Source: Neorhizobium galegae bv. orientalis str. HAMBI 540
GTDB taxonomy: Bacteria; Pseudomonadota; Alphaproteobacteria; Rhizobiales; Rhizobiaceae
Assembly: GCF_000731315.1 (NCBI RefSeq)
Contig: NZ_HG938354.1
Coordinates: forward strand, 1,116,001 to 1,180,000
Reading direction: 5' to 3'
Length of the DNA stretch: 64,000 nt
The first letter of the stretch is position 1. Each line of letters begins with the position of its first letter. Shown one piece after another: positions 9,128-18,578 of this stretch. Below the pieces are notes generated by a model. That model ran no database searches. It was not told the origin of the DNA and worked only from the letters and a program-made list of their open reading frames with translations. The position numbers and the translations under genes were made by a program.

Positions 9128-9131
9128 TTAG
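8275..9131 (+). pseudogene. IS5-family transposase with one frameshift
   Basis: From ATG 8275 the frame reads MGWTDFTRRQYARR, LTDREWGLISPCLPGP and VIDSQSVKTTESGG (DDE core), then KGRKRHIVVDTLGLMV. One base is missing at about 8740 (expected GGCCTC, present GCCTC). The rest follows in another frame as IFADGGYAGPKLKGAL and RRWVVERTFAWLGRCRRLAKDWE. The original stop codon TAG at 9129-9131 uses bases of the target duplication. A single frameshift makes it recently inactivated, or possibly a programmed or sequencing shift. Confidence 0.85.
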
Positions 9132-9360
9132 GCCTTGGAGTAACCTATCCGGCTGCATCAAACGGACCTCGCGTATGAACTGAAATGCCAATGCAGGTGA
9201 CCGAGCTACCCTCGAAGCAGTCTAGACGTTGTCGAAAAATCCCGAGGCCTGCGCCTGTTGCGCTGTCGCAAAAGGGGTCCTTGCGACAGCTTATCCTTCT
9301 CACAGCCCTCTACCAGAACCGGCCCCTATTGAAGAAGTTCAGCCGTTTCCGAAAAAACCA

Positions 9361-10845
9361 TTAAATGACCTCCTCGATATCAGGCAAGCGCCACGACTTG
9401 TCGAAATATGGCTCTAGCGGGCCGAACAAGCGGAAATACACAAACCAAGCTCTACCCGGCGTTGTCGGTATCCAGTTCTGCTCCAACCCCTTCGGAGTCT
9501 GCGGTCCCATAACAATCTCAATGGAGCCGTCGTTTTGGACCTTGAGTTTTTGCCGGGAAGAACGATCCACGATCTGTTGCTTGTTCTGAATGAGACCACG
9601 GGTCTCGGTGTCGTACAGCGTGATCGACCAAAAGGACTTGGCAGGGACATTGGCTGGAACGCGCAGCCGGTAAGACTTTGCGCCATCAAAAGCGTGTCCG
9701 TCGGGATCACAGTAGGCGGTGAGGTATGCCGAGCCAGTTCCGGGTGTCTTGGTGAGAACGGCGGCGGAAGTGCCCGTGACCTCGTAAAAGAACGCCATCC
9801 GTTCATCAAGCAGAGTGCCATCCGGCACGTCCTGTCCGTTGACAAAGTCTTGAGGTATCAAATATTCCCAATGCGTATCGTCCCGATAGCGCATCCCTGG
9901 AATGCGCTTGCTGAAGGCACTAGCCTTCGCCATCGCTTCGCCGAGCTTTGCGGCTCTCTCAAGTAGCCCTCTCTGTCGGTCGCTTGGCGAAAACGATCCG
10001 TCATAGGTGACGCCGAGCGGCTTCAGCATAGCTGCAAAGAAGCGGTCTCGATCCTCGATCTGTTCACCATTCAGCGCCTGAACCAACGACTGCCAATATG
10101 CGAGGCCTTTAGGATGAGCCATACTGGTCAACTCGCCCCCGGTCTTGAACCTAAGAAGCACCTTCGCGCCGCTCCCTGTTGCGCCAAGCGGATAGACCTG
10201 AATTTTAGAGAAAACAGCCTCGACCTTCGTGAGGTCACCATCGAGTCCCCGGCAAAACATCAGGACTTTGTTGGTCCGGGAACGCAGCACTTTTGCGCCA
10301 TCGGGGAAATTTTCCGGCGCTTCATACGCCGGACCGACCAATACGAATTCCGCTCCCTTGCCGCCATCTGGCCCCGAAATGCCGACATCAATGAGCGGAC
10401 GATCCCACCAGTCGATCAGTGAGCCCGCGGTAGCGCCTTCAGGATAGTCGATGACAATTGGCCCCTCCGTAAGATCAAACCACGCGAACACATAGGGCGT
10501 CGTTACATTCGACCCGAGCATGACGCTGACGTCCCGATACCCGGCAACAAGCACGAGATCGCCGCTCCTCGCGTCGGCGTTGTCGATAAGCATCCGGCGC
10601 GCACCTTCCATTCCGACGATGGGAACCGCCCAGAGATAGGCTTGCACTGCGCGTTGAAAATCCATGGTATCATAAAGCTTCTCAACCGTATCTGGCGTCG
10701 GAATTCCGAGGTCGAACTCCAAGTCGGCACCCTGCGGGACTGCTTCGGCGGCAGCATCATGTGCTGCTGCCGCGCTAGGGCCGACCGCTCCAAGAATTGT
10801 AGCAGATGAAGCCATCTTGAACGCATCCCTCCGAGTGATTTCCAT
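9361..10845 (-). CDS. DUF1254/DUF1214 domain protein, probable Tat-exported
   Basis: A 494-residue protein from ATG 10845 (the frame is open to 10875 but begins better at MEITRRDAFK). RRDAFKMASSATILGAVGPSAAAAHD looks like a twin-arginine signal. The N-terminal half carries the DUF1254 pattern (QAYLWAVPIVGMEGARR, YVFAWFDLTEGPIVI). The C-terminal half carries DUF1214 (LRVPANVPAKSFWSITLYD, ending RAWFVYFRLFGPLEPYFDKSWRLPDIE). The family is widespread in rhizobia with no agreed biochemical role. It is divergent from the WYL regulator at 11000, which is a good candidate to control it. Confidence 0.85.
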   Translation of the reverse strand: MEITRRDAFKMASSATILGAVGPSAAAAHDAAAEAVPQGADLEFDLGIPTPDTVEKLYDTMDFQRAVQAYLWAVPIVGMEGARRMLIDNADARSGDLVLVAGYRDVSVMLGSNVTTPYVFAWFDLTEGPIVIDYPEGATAGSLIDWWDRPLIDVGISGPDGGKGAEFVLVGPAYEAPENFPDGAKVLRSRTNKVLMFCRGLDGDLTKVEAVFSKIQVYPLGATGSGAKVLLRFKTGGELTSMAHPKGLAYWQSLVQALNGEQIEDRDRFFAAMLKPLGVTYDGSFSPSDRQRGLLERAAKLGEAMAKASAFSKRIPGMRYRDDTHWEYLIPQDFVNGQDVPDGTLLDERMAFFYEVTGTSAAVLTKTPGTGSAYLTAYCDPDGHAFDGAKSYRLRVPANVPAKSFWSITLYDTETRGLIQNKQQIVDRSSRQKLKVQNDGSIEIVMGPQTPKGLEQNWIPTTPGRAWFVYFRLFGPLEPYFDKSWRLPDIEEVI

Positions 10846-10999
10846 TGAATGATACTCCCTACCGTTCGATTTCATGCACCTTTACAACAGTCATGCTGTC
10901 ACCATGATGTCAGCATAGGGCATGGCCATAAGCGGTTGATCGGTTAAACGTCTCACGAGGTGATGTCCGTTCATCTCGATGGGAAGCAAAAGGGGCGTT

Positions 11000-11725
11000 A
11001 TGCGTAGAGCAGACAGATTACTTCAGATCATACAGATCCTACGCCGCGAACGCAGACCGATCAGCGGCCGAACCATTGCGTCGGAACTTGAGGTGTCGTT
11101 GCGAACGATTTACCGCGATATCGCAGCGCTGGAAGCATCCGGAGTGCCTGTTTTTGGCGAGCCTAGTGTCGGGTACGTGTTGCAGGACGGCTACGATCTG
11201 CCACCACTGATGTTTTCGACGAACGAACTGGAGATCGTCATGCTGGGATTACGCATGGTCGGGGCGCGGGGAGGCAAAGAAATAAACACCACAGCGCGCG
11301 ACGTTGTCGCCAAAATCTCCGCCATTTTGCCGGATGCAAAACGCTCAGAATTTTGGACCGCACCCTTACTTGCGCCTGGGCCGGAGGTCTTACCGAAGGA
11401 TGGCCCCGTGCTGCTCCAATTGCGGGGTGCGATGAAGGTTAATTGCAAAGTAGAGATCCTTTACCACACGGCAGACCGTGAACCTGAGCGGCGCACTGTT
11501 TGGCCAATCGTTATCGCCTTCTTCGATTGCGTCCGAGTGCTCGCCGCGTGGTGCGAACTTCGGGAGGCATATCGATATTTCCGGACTGATAGGATGCTGG
11601 AAGTCAACCTGCTCCATGCGAAGGTCCCTCGCTCGCGAAAGCGGATCTATGCGGACTGGTGGCATCACGAAAAAATGGAATCAAAGCTAGGCGTCGACGG
11701 CATGGGTGCTGTCGCTCGCTCCTAA
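11000..11725 (+). CDS. YafY-type HTH/WYL transcriptional regulator
   Basis: A 241-residue regulator starts at ATG 11000 (MRRADR); a further in-frame ATG lies at 10979. Residues 1-60 form the HTH_11 winged helix (LLQIIQILRRERRPISGRTIASELEVSLRTIYRDI). The remainder resembles the WYL ligand-sensing domain, with VGYVLQDGYDLPPLMFSTNE linking the two and RRTVWPIVIAFFDCVRVLAAWCELR in the core. It is divergent from the DUF1254 gene with about 155 bases between, so it probably regulates that gene and itself. Ligand unknown. Confidence 0.88.
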   Translation: MRRADRLLQIIQILRRERRPISGRTIASELEVSLRTIYRDIAALEASGVPVFGEPSVGYVLQDGYDLPPLMFSTNELEIVMLGLRMVGARGGKEINTTARDVVAKISAILPDAKRSEFWTAPLLAPGPEVLPKDGPVLLQLRGAMKVNCKVEILYHTADREPERRTVWPIVIAFFDCVRVLAAWCELREAYRYFRTDRMLEVNLLHAKVPRSRKRIYADWWHHEKMESKLGVDGMGAVARS

Positions 11726-11857
11726 CGCCAAAGCTTGGCACCGCAGATTCGTGTTATTGGTGGATTTTGGCAGCAATGGTTTGATAAGATCGCTCTGACG
11801 CCGCTAGGCAGATTAACCTGATGTGGTGGACCGCCTCTGCTCCCGGCATCGCAATGT

Positions 11858-13116
11858 GGGGTCGGAACAAGAGGAGTGCGAAATCGTACGCGGCCTTTAT
11901 CAACCAAAGACAGCTACGGCCGATTTGATGGTGATGCCGCCATCCGGGCTTCTGCGCATCTGACGGCCGGTAGCAGCGCGGAACACTTGCAGTAATTGCA
12001 GCGCCGGCGGCACCCGCGACCAGAGGGTTTTCATGCTTTCCTTGCCGCTTCGGCTTTTTCGCAGAGCCTGTCCGGTAACAATGCGCTGGGACCAGCGGAA
12101 ACCGATTTCGTGGAAATATAGGTCGGCAAGTTCTGGGCTGATGTGATGAAAAACACCTGCGATGGTTCGGCGGACCCGAGCATTGAACCCTTCAACTGAA
12201 TTGACGTGGACGGCATCCCGGATATATTCACGGCTTGAGTGGTTGACTGTTTCGTGTGCGGCGAAGCTTTCGCCAATGGCCATGAATGCCTTGACCTCGT
12301 CACTCATCAAATGCGCATGAAGCTCAACTTGTGTTGCAATTGCGCCTACGGCAGCACGCAATGAAAGGCCGGTAACGACAGCGGCGCGGGCGTCGCCGGC
12401 GGTGGAGCCAGGGGTAATGTCTGCCGGTCGCTGCACGATCGCCATGACCGGCGTCCTCTCAGCTTTCACCTGCCCCATGCGGCCTCTTCCGGGTGGCGGA
12501 TCATGGGCATGCTTTCTGGGCCTTCAGCCAAGATAGAAATGGTCCACTTCGACCGTGCCGTCGAGCGTATGCTCGCGCGACAACCATGAGGCGCAACGCA
12601 TGACCGATCCGCCAGGCAGTGGGCTGGCTCACCCCCAGTACCTCTGCGAGACGGACCGAGGACAGGCCTTTGTCCGACTGCAGCAACAACCACATCGCCT
12701 TGAGCCATACGCGCAAGGGAAGTTTCGTGGCGTGCATGGGCGTGTGAGTTGTCACCGTGAACTGGAACCGGCAATCACCGCTGGAGCATTGATAGAGACC
12801 CGCCCGCGCGCGGCGCTTGCCCATATCGCGGCCAGCTATCGCGATCGAGCGTTTATAACCACAGGCGGGGCAGACCCTGCCATCCCGCCATACCATGCCT
12901 TCCAGCAAATGGCGGCAATGCTCCTCGTCCCGGAACGCGGCGACCATGTCTTCAACTGTCCGAATATTGGAAAGTGTTGCCAGCATCATTTCAGACATAA
13001 TTACCTCCTTCGGAACTGACCGTAGAATCGCATGGAAAGCACTATATCACAACGTATTTGCTGTCTTTGGTTGATAAAGGCCTCGTACGATTTCGACCTG
13101 CTCTTGTTCTGACCCC
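11858..13116 (-). mobile_element. IS1595-family element with 56-base inverted ends
   Basis: The ends at 11858 onward and up to 13116 are imperfect inverted repeats of about 56 bases. The inner part CGGCCTTTATCAACCAAAG is shared almost perfectly, and both outer ends read GGGGTC(G/A)GAACAAGAG. The element carries one transposase gene on the minus strand. The eight-base flanks do not match, so no target duplication remains. Insertion removed the 5' part of the PLP enzyme gene that follows at 13117. Confidence 0.85.
11900..12998 (-). pseudogene. IS1595-family transposase, frameshifted and with an internal stop
   Basis: The N-terminal part (12998 to about 12560) has the IS1595 zinc ribbon (CPACGYKRS and YQCSSGDCRFQFTVTT) and an HTH (LSSVRLAEVLGVSQPTAWRIGHALR). 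The frame breaks in the codons for VVARE near 12590. The next frame reads EHTLDGTVEVDHFYLG, then TGA, then continues to the ISXO2-like domain (TPVMAIVQRPAD, HLMSDEVKAFMAIGESFAAHETVNHSSREYI, SVEGFNARVRRTIAGVFHHIS) ending at 11900. Two independent lesions make it dead. Confidence 0.87.
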
Positions 13117-13837
13117 AAATCCTCTCGGCGACATTCTCGACATTGCTGCAATCGCAGAATGCGGTCGCTCCTGCGGCCTCAAGATCGTCGTTGACAGCAC
13201 ATTCGCTTCGCCAGCCTTGCAGCGCCCGATTGAGCACGGCGCCGATATTGTCCTGCAATCGCTTACCAAATACATCAACGGTCATGGCGACACACTCGGC
13301 GGTGCCCTGCTGGGAGACACCGCAATCATTCAAAAACTGCGGGAAACCAGCCTACGTTTTCCTGCGACGACCGTGATTTCACCGCAGGCTTCGTTCCTCA
13401 TCCTTCGAGGCGTGAAAACACTTGCCCTCAGGATGGACCGGCACAGTTCCGCCGCCCATGCGATCGCACTGACATTGGAAACCCATCCGGCGGTAGCGTG
13501 GGTGAGATATCCCTTTCTTCCATCTCACCCGAACCATTCCATCGCTCGCAGGCAGATGTCAGGTGGCTCGGGAATGGTGGCTTTCGGCCTTCGTGCGGGT
13601 AGGAATGGTGCCACTGCGATGATCAGCAGACTGCGGCTTATACAGTCGGGCGTCAATCTGGCCGAGGTCGGCAGCCTCATATGCCATCCGGCCGGCCTCA
13701 CCAGCGCCCGCCACCTGTCCTTTTCAGGAAGCGGCCTTTGCGACGCGCTTGGAGATGACGTCATCCGCTGCTCCGTCGGCCTGGAGGATGCCGAGGATCT
13801 TATCGAAGACATCCTGGAGGCTCTGGATTTCGGCTGA
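13117..13837 (+). pseudogene. Cys/Met-metabolism PLP enzyme, 5' part lost to IS1595
   Basis: The surviving about 240 residues match the C-terminal two thirds of the trans-sulfuration family (cystathionine gamma-synthase, methionine gamma-lyase). KIVVDSTFASPALQRPIEHGADIVLQSLTKYINGHGD contains the PLP-binding lysine, and SCPAGL-like SLICHPAGLTSARH and RCSVGLEDAEDLIEDI are C-terminal family motifs. About 140 N-terminal residues, including the substrate-binding tyrosine region, are missing. The open frame runs back into the IS end to a TTG at 13058, so a truncated fusion might be translated. Original specificity cannot be told. Confidence 0.85.
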
Positions 13838-14083
13838 GGCCGTCCGACAAACGCGATCAGAAGACGATTCATCCCGTTAGGACATGCCGCTGCTGAATAT
13901 GGAACTTCCACTAAAACCAATAACTTGAACAGATTTCGAGAGACGTCCTTAATTGTGGAACTGCCGGCACGCACGCCACCTGTCACCTCAGGCGATCGCC
14001 AGCGCTGGTTCACGCGATCATATTCCCAGCGTCGGCAGCAAGGATGCTTGCCGCACCCAGACCGCAATCCCGGCGCGGCAGCA

Positions 14084-15244
14084 TTACATTGACGACAACC
14101 GTCTGCGAACGATCGCGGTATAGAAATCTACGCCGTGGATCAGCCCGTTGTCGTTGAAATCATAGTTGGGATTGTGGAGAGGCGCGGAGTCTTCTCCATT
14201 ACCGAGGAACACGAAGCAGCCTGGCACATGCTCCAGAAATCGGGCGAAGTCCTCGGAGGCAGTCATCGGCTCGCGCCGTTCTTCGACGTGCGCGTCGTCT
14301 AGGAAAGTCCTTGCCGCTGCGACCGCCTCGTCCACGAGCGCTGCGTCGTTAAGCAACGGCACGAACTCTCTCGTGTAAATCAGTTCCGCGGACACGTTGT
14401 GTGCAAGCGCGGTGCCTTCTGCAATAATGTTCATCTGCTTTTCGATCTGGGAGCTAACCTCAGGCCTGAAGCTGCGGGCATCGCCAAGGATCCGCGCGAG
14501 CCCCGGCAGTGCGTTCCGCGTTCCGTCGGTGATCAGCTCCGTCACTGAAATCACAGCGATGTCAGATGGATCGAGACGCCGTGAGACGATCGTCTGCAGG
14601 TTCGTGACAAGCGCGCAGGCTGCGATCAGGACCTCATTTCCCGAATGGGGATTTGCGGCGTGGCCGCCTACACCCCTCAGGATAATTTCGAAGTTGTCCT
14701 CGGCGGACATCAAAGCCCCGCGCCGTGTCTGTAGATGCCCAACGGGAAGACCGGGCATGTTATGAATGCCGAAGATTTCGTCGAAGGGAAACCTCTGCAT
14801 TAGCCCGTCGTCGATCATCGCGATCGCACCCCTCCCCCATTCCTCCGCCGGCTGGAACACGAAGCGGACCGTTCCGTTAAACCCACCTTCTTGGGCTAGC
14901 GCCTTCGCGGCTCCAAGAAGCATTGTCGTGTGGCCGTCATGGCCGCAGGCATGCATGATGCCTTGGTGTTGCGACCGGTAATTCCGATTGCCTTGCTCGG
15001 TTATGCGGAGCGCGTCCATGTCGGCGCGCAAGGCAATGGATCTGTTGCTGTTGCCCAGTCTGAGGGTGGCGACCACGCCTGTCCCGCCGACGCCTTCCAC
15101 CACGTCGTCAAGGCCGAACTCTGCCAACTTGCGTGCGACCAAACCAGAGGTCCGCTTTTCTTCAAAGCCGAACTCCGGATAAGCGTGCAGTTCTTGCCGC
15201 CATCCGGTCATTTCGGTTTTGAGCGCTTGCCTGTCGATGCTCAT
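14084..15244 (-). CDS. M20-family amidohydrolase (hippurate hydrolase-like)
   Basis: A 386-residue metallopeptidase of the M20D type. The metal-binding stretches RADMDALRI (about 73-81) and HACGHDGHTTML (98-109), FQPAEEWGRGA, and the dimerisation region GGHAANPHSG are all present, ending with HNPNYDFNDNGLIHG. Such enzymes cleave N-acyl or N-carbamoyl amino acids, such as hippurate or auxin conjugates. Its ATG overlaps the stop of the diaminopropionate ammonia-lyase gene by four bases (ATGA), so the two are translationally coupled and probably act in one amino-acid pathway. No signal peptide; cytoplasmic. Confidence 0.9.
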   Translation of the reverse strand: MSIDRQALKTEMTGWRQELHAYPEFGFEEKRTSGLVARKLAEFGLDDVVEGVGGTGVVATLRLGNSNRSIALRADMDALRITEQGNRNYRSQHQGIMHACGHDGHTTMLLGAAKALAQEGGFNGTVRFVFQPAEEWGRGAIAMIDDGLMQRFPFDEIFGIHNMPGLPVGHLQTRRGALMSAEDNFEIILRGVGGHAANPHSGNEVLIAACALVTNLQTIVSRRLDPSDIAVISVTELITDGTRNALPGLARILGDARSFRPEVSSQIEKQMNIIAEGTALAHNVSAELIYTREFVPLLNDAALVDEAVAAARTFLDDAHVEERREPMTASEDFARFLEHVPGCFVFLGNGEDSAPLHNPNYDFNDNGLIHGVDFYTAIVRRRLSSM

Positions 15245-16444
15245 GCCGTCTTCCCTTGCGCTGCTACCGCCTTCGGCGTGCTGCCCACAATTTGCTCGTA
15301 CTTACCAGGATCCGTTGCTCCTTCGGTATTTATCACGAAAATGCGGGAAGAACTGTCGAGGTGCAGAGCCATCTTAATAGCAGGATCGGCAACAGCTCTG
15401 AGGAAGCCTGCCAGGCCAACCCCGCCGCTTTCTCCGGCGATGATGGGGGGGTCGCCAGCGGCGGGATTGGCGAGCCGCTTCATAATCGCTACTGCATCCT
15501 CTTCTTCTACCGTGATGAACCCGTCGGCCACGCGGGAAAGAATTCTCCATGCGACAAGCGAGGGCTCATAGCATTCAAGCATGGCCATAACCGTAGACTC
15601 GCCGTGATCAATCGAGACAGGATGCCCCGCGCGTGCCGTTTCAAATAAGCATGCAGCCCGTGCCGGATCGACGACCGTAAACACCGGCCTGTTCTCGCCG
15701 TACGCAATAGCGAGATATCCGGCCACCGCAGCCGCGATGCCGCCAACACCGGACTGGATAAAGACGTGTGTCGGCGAATCTGGTATTTGCCTGAATGCCT
15801 CCCTAACGAGAGCAGGTATAGCCCTGCATAACCAGACCGGGGATGCGCTCGTAACCCGGCCACGAGGTGTCTGAGACAATGATCCAACCGTTCTCCTCGG
15901 CGACCCGCGCCGCCTCCTTCACCGAATTGTCATAGTTGCCGTCAACCCGGATCATTTCTGCGCCGAAGCGTCCGATCGCTGCGACCCTTTCGTCGCTGAC
16001 CCCGGAGTGGACAAAGATAACTGCCTTCGCCCCGACCAAACTGGCGCCTTGCGCGACCGAGCGGCCGTGATTGCCGTCCGTTGCGCAAGCCACGGTCATC
16101 ATCGGGGCCACCGCCCGGACGTCCGGCGATTTCAACTCGGCAATATCGACTGTACGGCCGAGCCGGTACGACGCTTCTTCAAGGACTAGTCGAGTAACTG
16201 CGTAGGCGCCACCGAGTGCTTTGAAGCTGCCGAGCCCCAGTCGTTGTCCCTCATCTTTCATGTGGATGGACGCTACCCCGACTTCGGCGGCTAGTCCTGA
16301 CAGCGCCACCAACGGCGTCTCGGAGTGGTTGTCGCGAAACGCCAAGTGACGCTCGACTTCGGCGGCAGCAGCGACGCTAAAAGTTTCGGCATCTCGTTCG
16401 ACGAGCGGTTGACGATATTCGAGGTTCGAATTCATAAGAAACAT
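15241..16444 (-). pseudogene. dpaL: Diaminopropionate ammonia-lyase, single frameshift
   Basis: The fold type II PLP enzyme starts at ATG 16444 with GGAG seven bases upstream. GSFKALGGAYAV carries the Schiff-base lysine (Lys75), and CATDGNHGRSVAQGA and the later IAGESGGVGLAGFLRA motifs are typical. The frame ends after GLVMQGYT at about 15820 and resumes at once in another frame as LVREAFRQIPDSPTHVFIQSGVGGIAAAVA. Joined, the protein has normal length near 400 residues. The family converts 2,3-diaminopropionate to pyruvate and ammonia. One indel separates it from an intact gene, so either a recent mutation or a sequencing error is possible. Confidence 0.87.
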
Positions 16445-16542
16445 GTTTGATCTCCGTGGAGACTGAAACATATTGCATTCTCCGCGAAAATAGCGCTGAT
16501 TTTGGCGAGTGTTTTTGCAATTTTGTTTCATTGGCTGACTAA

Positions 16543-17019
16543 ATGATCGCATTTCCCCGTCTGGACGAGTTCGATCGCGCCATCCTTGAAATTTTACAGC
16601 GCGACAACACCACTTCCCAGCGCACGATTGGCGAGGCGGTGAATCTCTCTGCTCCGGCTGTGCAGCGTCGGATCAAACGGATGACTGAAGATGGCGTGAT
16701 CAGGGCGAATGTTGCTGTCGTCGATCCATCTGCTGTGGGGAGGTCCATCACGATTTTCGTGGAAGTCGAGGTCATCAGCGAGACCGCGGCCCAGATTGAA
16801 GAAGCGAAAAGACAATTCGCGTCCACCCCTGAAATCCAACAATGCTACTATGTGACCGGGGAAGCGGACTTCGTTCTCGTTATCGTCGTCGCTTCGATGA
16901 ATGACTACGAGGCGCTCACCCGTCGCCTCTTTTTCGGCAACAACAACGTCAAAAAATTCAGAACGTTCGTGGCGATGGACCGCGTGAAAGTCGGGATGGA
17001 AGTGCCGACGAGGATGTGA
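16543..17019 (+). CDS. Lrp/AsnC-family regulator next to the ammonia-lyase
   Basis: A 158-residue protein with an N-terminal AsnC HTH (DEFDRAILEILQRDNTTSQRTIGEAVNLSAPAVQRRIKRM, residues 8-46) and the C-terminal RAM/AsnC ligand domain (CYYVTGEADFVLVIV near residue 105). It is divergent from the diaminopropionate ammonia-lyase, about 100 bases away. By analogy with other Lrp-family gene pairs it likely senses the substrate amino acid and controls the lyase-amidohydrolase operon. Confidence 0.92.
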   Translation: MIAFPRLDEFDRAILEILQRDNTTSQRTIGEAVNLSAPAVQRRIKRMTEDGVIRANVAVVDPSAVGRSITIFVEVEVISETAAQIEEAKRQFASTPEIQQCYYVTGEADFVLVIVVASMNDYEALTRRLFFGNNNVKKFRTFVAMDRVKVGMEVPTRM

Positions 17020-17130
17020 CCGATATAGGGCGCCTCAAGGACGTGACATTGTCACTGCGACCACAGCCCTGGCCAGAGGTAGGGGAACAGGGGTAAACTG
17101 CTCCTGTTTTCAGCATGTAACTTAACACGC

Positions 17131-18465
17131 CTAATCGCTCCTCTTCGACAGGTACTGTGCCGAGGTCAAGTAGTAGTTCCGGGCCGTGGCATTGATCTGG
17201 CGTTCACCCAGCTCGGTCAGCGCCCGGGCCTTGATTTCCTTTGCCGCCACATTTTCAGGGTCGAGAACCAATACAAAATCGGCCAGTTCGGCGGCCCACT
17301 GATACTCCTTCACCTCGACCGCTTGATTGGCTCGATCGAGCGCCTCCGCTGGTCCGCCGGCTAGATCGATCATCTTGTGGGCGCGCTCGGTAGGTTGCAG
17401 CGGGTATAGATTGGTCGCGTTGCCATCGAACCATCCCACATAGTCGGCGTAAATGCCCCTTACCGCCCAAGCGACGCTGCCATAATACTCCTGCAGGTAG
17501 GGGCTATTTGCGAGTTCGTCAGATAGCCTCACCTCCTGGACAAGTTCGTCCGGCGTCTTGCCCTGCTTGATACCTGCGAGGGTCTGGTCGAGGATGGTCT
17601 TGATCCCGTCACGGTAGTCTGTGAGAGCCTTTCGGACCTCGTCCCTCCCGAGGATTGGACGCATATGCCCCTGCACCATGTAGGTGGCGTCCAGACTGAG
17701 CATCTTTTCGAGGCTGGCGATCCACTTCTCAGGCGGCCTCAGCTTTAGGCCGCGGATCGGAGAGAGGTTCGGGTACGATTTCAAGAAGTCGTCGCCGGGA
17801 ATAAGAACGCCCTTTTCGGCCATCCAGACAGCGGTGTTCTCTGGAGATTCACCGGGCATATGAACGAGCTGCAGCCGGACGCCCGCCACCTCGATCGTCT
17901 GGCTCTCGCCGCTGAAGGTGCGCGTCGGCGGCAAGTAGCCCTCCCGCGTGTGCGGCGTCACACGGCCGTATTCGAGTTGGGTGCCGGCATTGATGAACAG
18001 CTCGTCGGGCAGCGTGGTGCCAAATGCATCACCGCCGGCGCGCTGGCCCCTGCCGAACTCGGGACCGGATTCCACCAGCGTCTGGTGACTATAGATTTCA
18101 GGACTGTCGTTTCCGGAAAATACCGTCGCGCCGCCGGAATGGTCCGGGTGATTGTGAGTGTAGATGATCGCCCTTACTGGTCGCACCAGGCGACCGCCGA
18201 AGGCATCCATGACCGCCCTCGCGTCGACGGGGTTGGCGGACGTGTCGACAATAATCGACGCTATGTCACCTTGAATTAGGATGACATTGCTCGCGGAGTA
18301 GCCGACGGCCGCAAAGACGCCGTCGGTGATCTCAATGACTTCCTTCCTGAACTCGGCGGAACTCGCGCGGAGTTGCTCACGGCCGGCGAACTCGTCTGCT
18401 TGGGCGGGCGCCGATTGATCTCGAGGCGATTTATTCACTATAGCTAACCCTCGCAACTCAATCAT
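17131..18465 (-). CDS. Metallo-beta-lactamase-fold alkyl sulfatase, short form
   Basis: A 444-residue protein. HNHPDHSGG (His104, His106, Asp108, His109) is the dinuclear zinc site. HMPGESPENTAVWMAEKGVLIPGDDF holds a further metal ligand region and YMVQGHMRP another histidine. From about residue 320 the sequence (YYGSVAWAVRGIYADYVGWFDGN) matches the alkyl sulfatase dimerisation domain. The SCP2-like C-terminal domain of SdsA1-type enzymes is absent, and the protein ends with the dimerisation region. No clear signal peptide. It probably cleaves an alkyl sulfate ester to release sulfate. Start choice at 18465 is the open-frame start and not independently supported. Confidence 0.82.
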   Translation of the reverse strand: MIELRGLAIVNKSPRDQSAPAQADEFAGREQLRASSAEFRKEVIEITDGVFAAVGYSASNVILIQGDIASIIVDTSANPVDARAVMDAFGGRLVRPVRAIIYTHNHPDHSGGATVFSGNDSPEIYSHQTLVESGPEFGRGQRAGGDAFGTTLPDELFINAGTQLEYGRVTPHTREGYLPPTRTFSGESQTIEVAGVRLQLVHMPGESPENTAVWMAEKGVLIPGDDFLKSYPNLSPIRGLKLRPPEKWIASLEKMLSLDATYMVQGHMRPILGRDEVRKALTDYRDGIKTILDQTLAGIKQGKTPDELVQEVRLSDELANSPYLQEYYGSVAWAVRGIYADYVGWFDGNATNLYPLQPTERAHKMIDLAGGPAEALDRANQAVEVKEYQWAAELADFVLVLDPENVAAKEIKARALTELGERQINATARNYYLTSAQYLSKRSD

Positions 18466-18578
18466 TTATCATCCGCCAATGGCCGCGCTGTAGACTTGTT
18501 GCCATGCGAGTTGGGTACTTGTCATGGCTCGATCCCTCCCGCTTAGCAAGCAGTCACAGAAACGAGCTGCGTCATCAG

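Noticed and set aside
11735..11857. Short similarity of CTCCCGGCATCGCAATGTG to the left end of the IS1111-type element (about 90-115)
   Set aside because: The match is about 20 bases with gaps and no transposase piece nearby; too weak to call an IS remnant.
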